From contig OY282605.1 of the NCBI GenBank assembly GCA_958298945.1, positions 124,864,267 through 124,928,266 of the forward strand: 64,000 nt of DNA, read 5' to 3'. Below the pieces are notes generated by a model. That model was not told where the DNA came from. It saw only the letters and a program-made list of their open reading frames with translations, and did not search any database. Positions 11,394-21,907 of the stretch are shown in pieces. A program made the position numbers and the translations under genes. How positions within the stretch are numbered: position 1 is the first letter of the stretch; each line of letters opens with the position of its first letter. This stretch comes from Atherix ibis (taxonomy: Eukaryota; Arthropoda; Insecta; Diptera; Athericidae).

Positions 11394-12032
11394 CTATCGT
11401 CTGTATGGTTGCCTGCTATATAATCCACGATCATTTTCTTCTCGAAGAACGGTAAAATGACTGTATACAACTATCCACATATATAGGAAAATAACTGGCA
11501 AAAAAATATATTTAAAAAACTTTTAAAGTTATGTTTATACATAATATGGGAAATTATCTTACCAACAGAAATCAATCCAATACCTAACCAAAGACCTCCG
11601 GAAAGTGTCTTACCATCAATAAAGCAAACTACTGCGGTATATATAACTGAAACTAATAAGCCTATTACTAACATAATTGCCAAAACGACCCATGGCATCA
11701 TGAAGTAGTGGTTTCTCTGTAAGTTGAATATATTATTAATTAGTGAGCGTCATACATTTTTGATACTTGTGAAGATTATTTATACTAACTATGCATGCTC
11801 CGACTATTAACAAAATAGATATTAATATAGTCATACATAAGTTTATTGCCAGTATTATTTTCACAACATTCGTTGGCAACCAATCCAGAACAATAGTTTT
11901 GAATTCGATAGAAGTTACAAACATCAATACCAATGATGCAACCGATAGTAAAATTCCGCTAATTCCGGATACTATTGATCCTATTCGCAATGGCATGCAG
12001 CAGCAACAGAAATCCAATATTGGACCAGCCAT
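11394..12032 (-). CDS. Insect four-transmembrane protein (DUF4728/pasiflora-like), complete
   Basis: Three exons join in phase: 11790-12032 (81 codons from ATG 12032), 11563-11716 and 11394-11494, giving 165 residues and a TAG stop. The N-terminus MAGPILDFCCCCMPLRIGSI has a Cys cluster before the first helix, possibly palmitoylated. Four hydrophobic segments follow at about residues 18-40, 55-80, 87-112 and 122-148. A short charged cytosolic tail ends in ENDRGLYSRQPYRR. Size and layout fit the small insect tetraspan family (DUF4728), which includes the septate-junction proteins pasiflora 1 and 2. I assign it on topology, not on a specific residue signature, so the exact orthologue is open. 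It is convergent with MANF, with 296 bp between the two stop codons. Confidence 0.8.
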
Positions 12033-12357
12033 TTTTATTTTTGAATATTCGTTTTGACTAGTTTATTTACTATTGGTTTTTGACTAAAAAGAATACAATT
12101 AATTATATATAAAAATGTAAAAAATATGGTTTATATTTTAAATATGTTTTATTTACAATGTTATTTTTATTTAAAAAAATAAATACCTTATTTAAAAATA
12201 AACTTGTGGCAATAATTTGAATACCAATTAAGAAAAGAGAAATATTTTAAAAAGAGTATTAAGAGTGTCAGTATAATTCAGAATATTTTATTAACAGTTT
12301 CAGTATAATTCGAAATCCGATTTTGTTAGTTACTGTTTCGTTTTTTTTTTTTTTCAG

Positions 12358-12482
12358 CCGTAAAATGTGATCGTCAAAGTTTTTCACAGTGCGTATGAAA
12401 AAGCTCTTGTCGAACTTGTATGCATACATTTAATTGCCCATGCATGAAGGAGTGTATGTATTACTGTACCATTATGTGTTAG
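12358..12482 (+). pseudogene. Decayed cysteine-rich (TIL-like) exon
   Basis: A long T-tract and TTTCAG acceptor (ending 12357) precede a 41-codon frame that ends at TAG 12480-12482. It reads VKCDRQSFSQCV, a TGA stop at 12396-12398, then KSSCRTCMHTFNCPCMKECM and YYCTIMC. Nine cysteines in 40 codons resemble the spacing of trypsin-inhibitor-like domains, which have ten. One substitution at the TGA would restore an open frame. I found no signal peptide exon in front of it. It may be a single exon left from a dead gene. The assignment to the TIL family is tentative. Confidence 0.3.
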
Positions 12483-14003
12483 TACGCAGAATTAAGAGAA
12501 TTTATTTAATAAAAATAAAATATGTCAAGGCCTTTTAAATAAAAAATAAAAAAAAGAACTAAGCTGGTCAAAACATTATTTAAACACATTTCAATGACTC
12601 CTCACAAAAAACAAACGATCTTTAAAAATAAATGCAGACAAATTGCACATAAACTTTTTTTTAAAAACACTGCCTCATTTATTTGATAGAAATATGAAAA
12701 ATAATTATTTATTTAATGGATGACATTTTATACCTGGAGGAACACTAGCTTCACCACTATTTATTACAATACACTTTAATATATCCAAGCTGATATTCAA
12801 TTTATAAAAAATCCCATATAAATTGTTTAGTTTTAGTGAAATAATAATAATGTATATTCTTTCAAGCTAATGCACACAGCCATAATGAAAAACAAAACGT
12901 TAAAAATGGCAGCTATACAGATCGAAAAACAGAAAACTGGACGGAAATTATTGACAGATTTGCGAACCAATACTATTTTACGGAAAAGCTCACATATTTA
13001 AATATAAACATTTTTTAAAAAAGTTAAGAAACCATTTAGAAGCACATCCGTTCATTTGTTATAAATATCTCGTTACATCATATTAATACTCATCATACTC
13101 TCGCCATCTGTATGATCTTCTTATTAGCTTCGACGAATCATCCGAAAGAAGCACAAATGGTTTTTCAACTTTCATTTTATATTATTGCGGTTAAACGATG
13201 AGGAATATGTTGTGGTCAGAAAATATGGTAATCCAAAAGAAATTATTTGGCGGTTTCTTTATTTTGTGGCATAGTCGGAAGGTTTGGATTTTATTGTAAT
13301 TTTGTGAATTTCTTTCATCGTGCCTACACTAGTATGTGTTTATATACTAGTTTTGTCGTCGATCGTAGGTGTTAAATTGTTAGTTCCATAAATTATGTCT
13401 CATAAGATTTATATCTATACACCATTCGTTGTATATACTAAAATAACTGAATGATTAAAATAACATAATCTCGAAGATCATTTCATATACATTTGTGGCC
13501 ATTCTTAGTAAATTATTCAATTTTGTTTTTACCTGATTGGCGATACTTTAATAATTAACGTTTTTATATGTCGATACTATTACAAACGATATTCTATTAC
13601 ACATTACACTATTAAAATAATATAAAAATTTAAAAAAGAAAAACTTTCTTCGATGATACTTGCACTATTTTAACACTTTTCACAGTTTCAAACACTGAAT
13701 AATTCTATCGGAATATATAAAAACATTATCTTAACAAAAAAATTCATAAAAAATGATAGGTATAAGTATAAGTACATTCTCGACGAGCAACATATTATTC
13801 ATTAAAGAAATGGCACATTTCAATGAATATAAAGTCGGTGTGCAAATTAGCATAATTGGTAAAATTCGTTTGCTTACTCAGCATTTTTAATGAAAGTCGC
13901 TACAAAAATTATCCTCAACTCTTTTATCTTGCATTTTATTTCTTTTGAAAAATCCGTAATTGCAATATAATACATCTAATATTTTTAGGAAAAGTATTGT
14001 TTA
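12483..14003. other. AT-rich intergenic region
   Basis: I see no gene or RNA I can support. Short open frames, such as one from about 13198 beginning MRNMLWSENM, lack splice context and recognisable similarity. Confidence 0.4.
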
Positions 14004-14237
14004 TTAGTTTAATTTTTTTGTTATGAGAATAACAAATATAAAAAAGACATTTTCAAGTGTCGTTATATCTTGCGCATAACAAGTGGCATTGGAAATTTTA
14101 CGAAAACCATAAATCGGTATATTTATACCACTTAATATTAGTTTAAATCGTTGTTGTTGCCTTTTTAAATTTGATTTTAGTATTGGAATTTTCACGTCTA
14201 TTGCTCCGTCTCGTACAGTCCAAGCTACTATATATTG
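14004..14237 (-). other. Unassigned open exon-like segment
   Basis: The minus frame is open from CAA at 14237 down to 14004 and reads QYIVAWTVRDGAIDVKIPIL, then KSNLKRQQQRFKLILSGINI, PIYGFRKISNATCYAQ. There is no ATG. The amino-acid mix is more protein-like than the flanking AT-rich DNA, so it could be a coding exon or a fragment of one. I do not recognise the sequence and found no matching exons nearby. Confidence 0.2.
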
Positions 14238-14799
14238 TCACATTATTATTATGACATATTCTTAATTTTACTAATCACTTTTAAAGGATTAATGTCTGAA
14301 CATGAAATACTTTTTATTAAATCCGTTTTCATAAATTTATATTGTATGGGGTGACTCATTCCCCATATATCTTCGCTGAAGTAAATCTTATTAGTTTTAA
14401 TTGGTATTTTCCATATAATTAAAAAAACTGTACAAACAAATCAATAAAAGTGTTTTTAAATGTAAAACAAGTCAATGGATTTTTTATTATATTTACGTTT
14501 AGTCAGCGTATTGACTGCGACTAAGAATATATCCTCATTTGTATTTATGGCTTTCCTCTTTTTCCCGTATTCATATACAGAAATCAATTTAATAAATTTT
14601 AATTTCTAATATAGGAAAAAACAAAGAACATATTAAATGAAAGAAAAAACACACATTTTCACTGTGAAAAATTTACTCTAGATTAAATCATACATATTTA
14701 TAATATATTTTATAGAATTTGCTTTTTTATTTAGTGATAGTTTATTATTTTATGTTTGTATAAGAAAGCAAATGACTAAACCGAATGGATTTCCTTATT
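14238..14799. other. AT-rich region downstream of the SERF gene
   Basis: No feature I can support. It contains the 3' flank of the SERF-type gene. Confidence 0.35.
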
Positions 14800-14805
14800 T
14801 TTATT
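14800..14805 (-). promoter_or_regulatory. Polyadenylation signal of the SERF-type gene
   Basis: The minus strand reads AATAAA 32 bases after the stop codon at 14837-14839. Confidence 0.5.
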
Positions 14806-14836
14806 ATTCTCACTTTTTATATAGATTGATAATTTT

Positions 14837-15898
14837 TTAACTTTTTCCGTTGGCCTGTTCTTCTTTTTTCTTTTGTTTTTCTCGCATTACTTCAGCATCT
14901 CTGAAATATATAAAAAAGACGATATTTATTTATTGATTGTTTCTTTTTAATACAATAGAAGAATAAGTATGAATTCGGTTTTTACCTTTCTTTTCTTTGT
15001 TCAACCGTAAGATTGTCGTCCCGCTTACCCTTTTTCATATCAGCTAGTTTTTTTTGATTTTTTTGACGTGCGAGATCCCGTTGATTACCACCTAAAACGA
15101 TTAATATAACAATATTAATAATATTTTTGCCTATAATTATACAATTTTCTTTTCGTTTTTACTTTTAGTCTTTCATAAATATCTTTTATATATTTTCAAC
15201 CAAACAATACAAAAATATCAATTTTATTTTATTTATATATTTATACTTGATACTCAGGCTAATTTTCAAAAATTTTTACTTTCGCAATAAATAAAAAATT
15301 GTGATGGTAGTAGTACCTATACTGGTCTCGTGGTCTCATCATCAATTAGGTATTTATGAAATTTTATCGAAAAAATCTATCTATATAATTTTTGTTTACA
15401 AAAAGTAAAATTTGACATTTCTGTATTAAAATATTCAAACTCCAAAAACAATACATTCAGTAAATAACTTTTAAAGCTAATTTTCATCTCTTTTCACTTA
15501 CAGTTAACTAGATATCAATTATAAATTGAATAATTCAACAACAAAAAACGATAATTCACAGCAAAAAATTCGCTTCTATATATAGTTCGTTTTCATAATC
15601 ACATATTATCAGTCATTTTCTCACTTTTTTTACCCATAACCTTAAACACAAAATTGTTTGTAATAACAATAACAGTAGCCTAAACTGAAAAATCGTAATC
15701 ATAGGAATAGTTCTATATACTAGTAGCTCTTTAATTGCGAAAGATATTTATACCATCAATTTAAAAAAAAACTATGAACTGTCAAATAACATTCTAAATA
15801 CCCAAATATAGTATCTGATGATAAAAATGAAATTCTTTAAACAAAACAAAAAACAGATTTTGATCAGCTATTTGTTATTTTGTTTACTTACGTGTCAT
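14837..15898 (-). CDS. Small EDRK-rich factor (SERF, 4F5 family), complete
   Basis: SERF proteins are very small, highly charged, disordered proteins. In other animals they bind nucleic acids and speed up amyloid aggregation. Three exons join in phase: 15892-15898 (only 7 bases, ATGACAC, with a GTAAGT donor), 14986-15091 and 14837-14900, giving 58 residues and a TAA stop. The protein begins MTRGNQRDLARQKNQKKLAD, continues with KKGKRDDNLTVEQRKERDAE and ends MREKQKKKEEQANGKS. The start MTRGNQRDLAR and the K/E/R/Q-rich remainder are diagnostic, and the length matches SERF2 (about 59). The 800-bp first intron after only 2.3 codons explains why simple frame finding misses the gene. The start codon is about 590 bp from the edge of the satellite array. 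Confidence 0.95.
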
Positions 15899-16240
15899 TT
15901 TCTTTACAATGCACAAGAATTTCAACACAATGATCAACCGCCGAAAGTACTTGCGAGAATCTAGATTTTTCTTCTAAACTTTAACTATATGTAGATACGT
16001 AAATTTGACAATGATGTAAAACAATGTATTGTAGTTTTAAAAAAAATCTGACAACGACGGTTGAATGTCAAAAGATTTCCGACTAAGGTTTATTTCAGAC
16101 GGGCGCAATTGTCAGAACGCTTGAAATTATAATCTACTGTAATAGGTCAAATATATATGGTATACATGTACATATATATTTTCGATTCAAGCGGTTGCCC
16201 TTTTGTCTATGCAATCGTCATTGTAATTGAGGATGTGTGT

Positions 16241-16269
16241 TTAATAGTCAACTATTTTTTGACTATTAA
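16241..16269. repeat. Perfect inverted repeat (hairpin) upstream of SERF
   Basis: Two perfect 11-base arms, TTAATAGTCAA (16241-16251) and TTGACTATTAA (16259-16269), flank a 7-base loop. The element lies between the SERF start and the satellite edge. It could form a cruciform or hairpin, or be a palindromic protein-binding site. Its role is unknown. Confidence 0.7.
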
Positions 16270-16488
16270 CCAATCTTACTTTTTTCGAACAGTTGATTTT
16301 ACAACTGAAACAATTTCCGTACCGCTGTAATAAAACTACAATATAGTATCAATTTTTTTTTCACAAACTAGTTTTTGTAATTTCTTTTTCATAAACCTAA
16401 TATTGAAAAAAAGTATCCAAATTGATTTTGTAGAAATAAGTTATTTATAAAATAAGTATGCGTTTTAAATGAAATAAAAGAAAATATA

Positions 16489-18566
16489 CGAAGTCTTTTC
16501 AAAAAGTATCGCGAATTTTGAAATTCTGAGGGTTACGTATATTCGCTTTAGATTTTTTCAGGGCGTGGTGCATCATGAGCTCTTGCCACATGGTATACCT
16601 GTCAATAAGGAATATTACCTGCAAGTTATGAGCAAGTTGCGCGAAGCAATCCGCCAGAAACGTCCAACTTTTTGAAAAAACACAAAATTCGCGATACTCG
16701 GTCTGTTCAAAAAGTATCGCGAATTTTAAATTTCTGCGGGTTACATATATTCGCTTTCAATTTTTTCGGGGCGTGGTGCATCATGAGCTCTTGCCACATG
16801 GTAGAACGGTCAATAAGGAATATTACCTGCAAGTTATGAGCAAGTTGCGCGAAGCAATCCGCCAGAAACGTCCATTTTTTTTGAAAAAACACAAAATTCG
16901 CAATACTAGGTCTGTTAAAAAAGTATCGCGAATTTTGATTTTCTGCGGGTTACATATATTCGATTTTCGATTTTTTCGGGGCGTGGTGCATCATGAGTTC
17001 TTGCCACATGGTAGAACGGTCAATAAGGAATATTACTTGGAAGTTATGAGCAAGTTGTTCGAAGCAATCCGCCAGAAACGTCCAACTTTTTGAAAAAACA
17101 CAAAATTCGCGATACTTGGTCTGTTCAAAAAGCATCGCGAATTTTGAATTTGTACGGGTTACATATATTCGATTTTCGGTTTTTCGGGGCGTGGTGCATC
17201 ATGAGTTCTTGCCACAGGGTAGAACGGTCAATAAGGAATATTACCTGCAAGTTATGAGCAAGTTGCGCGAAGCAATCCGCCAGAAACGTCCAACTTTTTG
17301 AACAGTTTTTTGAAAAAACACAAAATTCGCGATACTCGGTCTGTTCAAAAAGTATCGCGAATTTTGAATTTCTGCGGGTTACATATATTCGATTTTCGAT
17401 TTTTTCGGGGATTGGTGCATCATGTGTTCTTGCCACAGGGTAGACGGGTCAATAAGGAATATTACCTGCAAGTTATGAGCAAGTTGCGCGAAGCAATCCG
17501 CCAGAAACGTCCAACTTTTTGAAAAAACACAAAATTCGCGATACTCGGTCTGTTCAAAAAGTATCGCGAATGTTGAATTTCTGCGGGTTACTTATATTCG
17601 ATTTTTGATTTTTTCGGGGTTTGGTGCATCATGTGTTCTTGCCACAGGGTAGAACGGTCAATAAGGAATATTACCTGTGAGTTATGAGCAAGTTGCACGA
17701 AGCAATCTGCCAGAAACGTCCAACTTTTTGAAAAAACACAAAATTCGCGATACTCGGTCTGTTCAAAAAGTATCGCGAATTTTGAATTTCTGCGGGTTAC
17801 ATATATTCGATTTTCGGTTTTTCGGGGCGTGGTGCATTATGAGTTCTTGCCACAGGGTAGAACGGTCAATAAGGAATATTACCTGCAAGTTATGAGCAAG
17901 TTGCGCAAAGCAATCCGCCAGAAACGTTCAACTTTTTGAAAAAACACAAAATTCGCGATACTCGATCTGTTCAAAAAGTATCGCGAATTTTGAATTTCTA
18001 CGGGTTACATATATTCGATTTTCGATTTTTACGGGGCGTGGTGCATCATGAGTTCTTGCCACAGGGTAGAACGGTCAACAAGGAATATTACCTGCAAGTT
18101 ATGAGCCAGTTGCGCGAAACAATCCGCCAGAAACGTCCAACTTTTTGAAAAAACACAAAATTCGCGATACTCGGTCTGTTCAAAAAGTATCGCGAATTTT
18201 GAATTTCTACGGGTTACATATATTCGATTTTCGAATTTTTCGGGGCGGAGTGCATCATGAGTTCTTGCCACATGGTAGAACGGTCAATAAGGAATATTAC
18301 CTGCAAGTTATGAGCAAGTTGCGCAAGGCAATCCGCCAGAAACGTCCAACTTTTTGAAAAAACACAAAATTCGCGATACTCGGTCTGTTCAAAAAGTATC
18401 GCGAATTTTGAATTTCTGCGGGTTACATATATTCGATTTTCGATATTTTTGGGGCGTGGTGCATCATAAGTTCTTGCCACAGGGTAGACGGGTCAATAAG
18501 GAATATTATCTGCAAGTTATGAGCAAGTTGCGCGAAGCAATCCGCCAGAAACGTCCAACTTTTTGA
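16489..18566 (+). repeat. Diverged left edge of the satellite array
   Basis: The first ten or so monomers carry many private changes. The first has CGAAGTCTTTTC instead of CTCGGTCTGTTC, and TTCGCTTTAGATT instead of TTCGATTTTCGATT. The third has a longer T-run, and one near 17295 has an extra 13-base segment. They do not belong to the higher-order units further right, as expected for the unhomogenised edge of a satellite. Confidence 0.8.
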
Positions 18567-21500
18567 AAAAACACAAAATTCGCGATACTCGGTCTGTTCC
18601 AAAAGTATCGCGAATTTTAAATTTCTGCGTGTAACATATATTCGATTTTCGATTTTTTTGGGGCGTGGTGCATCATTAGTTCTTGCCACAGGGTAGACGG
18701 GTCAATAAGGAATATTATCTGCAAGTTATGAGCAAGTTGCGCGAAGCAATCCGCCAGAAACGTCCAACTTTTTGAAAAAACACAAAATTCGCGATACTCG
18801 GTCTGTTTAAAAAGTATCGCGAATTTTAAATTTCTGCGGGTTACATATATTCGATTTTCGATTTTTTCGGGGCGTGGTGCATCATGAGTTCTTGCCACAT
18901 GGTAGAACGGTCAATAAGGAATATTACTTGGAAGTTATGAGCAAGTTGCGCAAAGCAATCCGCCAGAAACGTCCAACTTTTTGAAAAAACACAAAATTCG
19001 CGATACTCGGTCTGTTCAAAAAGTATCAAGAATTTGAATTTCTGCGGGTTAAATATATTCGATTTTCGATTTTTTCGGGTCGTGGTGCATCATGAGTTCT
19101 TGCCACATGGTAGAACAGTTAATAAGGAATATAACCTGCAAGTTATGAGCAAGTTGCGCGAAGCAATCCGCCAGAAACGTCCAACTTTTTGAAAAAACAC
19201 AAAATTCGCGATACTCGGTCTGTTCAAAAAGTCTCGCGAATTTTGAATTTCTGCGGGTTACTTATATTCGATTTTCGATTTTTTCGAGGCGTGGTGCATC
19301 ATGAGTTCTTGCCATAGGGTAGAACGGTCAATAAGGAATATTACCTGCAAGTTATGAGCAAGTTGCGCGAAGCAATCCGCCAGAAACGTCCAACTTTTTG
19401 AAAAAACACAAAATTCGCGATACTCGGTCTGTTTAAAAAGTATCGCGAATTTTAAATTTCTGCGGGTTACATATATTCGATTTTCGATTTTTTCGGGGCG
19501 TGGTGCATCATGAGTTCTTGCCACAGGGTAGACGGGTCAATAAGGAATATTATCTGCAAGTTATGAGCAAGTTGCGCGAAGCAATCCGCCAGAAACGTCC
19601 AACTTTTTGAAAAAACACAAAATTCGCGATACTCGGTCTGTTTAAAAAGTATCGCGAATTTTAAATTTCTGCGGGTTACATATATTCGATTTTCGATTTT
19701 TTCGGGGCGTGGTGCATCATGAGTTCTTGCCACAGGGTAGACGGGTCAATAAGGAATATTACCTGCAAGTTATGAGCAAGTTGCGCAAAGCAATCCGCCA
19801 GAAACGTCCAACTTTTTGAAAAAACACAAAATTCGCGATACTCGGTCTGTTCAAAAAGTATCGCGAATTTTGAATTTCTGCGGGTTACATATATTCGATT
19901 TTCGATTTTTTCAAGGCGTGGTGCATCATGAGTTCTTGCCACAGGGTAGACGGGTCAATAAGGAATATTACCTGCAAGTTATGAGCAAGTTGCGCGAAAC
20001 AATCCGCCAGAAACGTCCAACTTTTTGAAAAAACATAAAATTCGCGATACTCGATCTGTTCAAACAGTATCGCGAATTTTGAATTTCTGCGGGTTACATA
20101 TATTCGATTTTCGATTTTTTCGGGGCGTGGTGCATCATGAGTTCTTGCCACAGGGTAGACGGGTCAATAAGGAATATTACCTGCAAGTTATGAGCAAGTT
20201 GCGCGAAGCAATCCGCCAGAAACGTCCAACTTTTTGAAAAAACACAAAATTCGCGATACTCGGTCTGTTCAAAAAGTATCACGAATTTTAAATTTCTGCG
20301 GGTTACATATATTCGATTTTCGATTTTTTCGGGGCGTGGTGCATCATGAGTTCTTGCCACATGGTAGAACGGTCAATAAGGAATATTACCTGCAAGTTAT
20401 GAGCAAGTTGCGCGAAGCAATCCGCCAGAAACGTCCAACTTTTTGAAAAAACACAAAATTCGCGATACTCGGTTTGTTAAAAAAGTATCGCGAATTTTGA
20501 ATTTCTGCGGGTTACATATATTCGATTTTCGATTTTTTCGGGGCGTGGTGCATCATGAGTTCTTGCCACAGGGTAGACGGGTCAATAAGGAATATTACCT
20601 GCAAGTTATGAGCAAGTTGCGCGAAGCAATCCGCCGGAAACGTCCAACTTTTTGAAAAAAACACAAAATTCGCGATACTCGGTCTGTTCAAAAAGTATCA
20701 CGAATTTTAAATTTCTGCGGGTTACATATATTCGATTTTCGATTTTTTCGGGGCGTGGTGCATCATGAGTTCTTGCCACATGGTAGAACGGTCAATAAGG
20801 AATATTACCTGCAAGTTATGAGCAAGTTGCGCGAAGCAATTCGCCAAAAACGTCCAACTTTTTGAAAAAACTCAAAATTCGCGATACTCGGTCTGTTTAA
20901 AAAGTATCGCGAATTTTAAATTTCTGCGGGTTACATATATTCGATTTTCGATTTTTTCGGGGCGTGGTGCATCATGAGTTCTTTCGACAGGGTAGACGGG
21001 TCAATAAGGAATATTACCTGCAAGTTATTAGCAAGTTGCGCGAAGCAATCCGCCAGAAACGTCCAACTTTTTGAAAAAACACAAAATTCGCGATACTCGG
21101 TCTGTTCAAAAAAATCGCGAATTTTGAGTTTCTGCGGGTTACATATATTCGATTTTCGTTTTTTCGGGCGTGGTGCATCATGAGTTCTTGCCACATGGTA
21201 GAACGGTCAATAAGGAATATTACCTGCAAGTTATGAGCAAGTTGCGCGAAACAATCCGCCAGAAACGTCCAACTTTTTGAAAAAACACAAAATTCGCGAT
21301 ACTCGGTTTGTTAAAAAAGTATCGCGAATTTTGAATTTCTGCGGGTTACATATATTCGATTTTCGATTTTTTCGGGGCGTGGGGCATCATGAGTTCTTGC
21401 CACAGGGTAGACGGGTCAATAAGGAATATTGCCTGCAAGTTATGAGCAAGTTGCGCGAACCAATCCGCCAGAAACGTCCAACTTTTTGAAAAAACACAAA

Positions 21501-21907
21501 ATTCGCGATACTCGGTTTGTTAAAAAAGTATCGCGAATTTTGAATTTCTGCGGGTTACATATATTCGATTTTCGATTTTTTCGGGGCGTGGTGCATCATC
21601 AGTTCTTGCCACATGGTAGAACGGTCAATAAGGAATATTACCTGCAAGTTATGAGCAAGTTACGCAAAGCAATCCGCCAGAAACGTCCAACTTTTTGAAA
21701 AAACACAAAATTCGCGATACTCGGTCTGTTAAAAAAGTATCGCGAATTTTGAATTTCTGCGGGTTACATATATTCGATTTTCGAATTTTTCGGGGCGTGG
21801 TGCATCATCAGTTCTTGCCACATGGTAGAACGGTCAATAAGGAATATTACCTGCAAGTTATGAGCAAGTTACGCAAAGCAATCCGCCAGAAACGTCCAAC
21901 TTTTTGA
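18567..21907 (+). repeat. Higher-order repeat A, copy 1 (3341 bp, 16 monomers)
   Basis: A block of 16 distinguishable monomers that recurs at an exact 3341-bp offset. It starts at a monomer with CTGTTCCAAAAG. Later members have TATCAAGAATTTG, a CATAAAATTC junction with CAAACAGTATCG, TTCTTTCGACAGG, and a shortened TCAAAAAAATCGCG. The boundaries are arbitrary within the cycle. Confidence 0.9.

Noticed and set aside
11791..12057. 88-codon plus-strand frame opposite the membrane protein exon
   Set aside because: It is the antisense shadow of the first exon of the four-helix protein, whose own frame splices cleanly into two more exons.
12396..12398. TGA read as selenocysteine
   Set aside because: No selenoprotein family fits the cysteine-rich exon and I saw no SECIS-like structure; decay is simpler.
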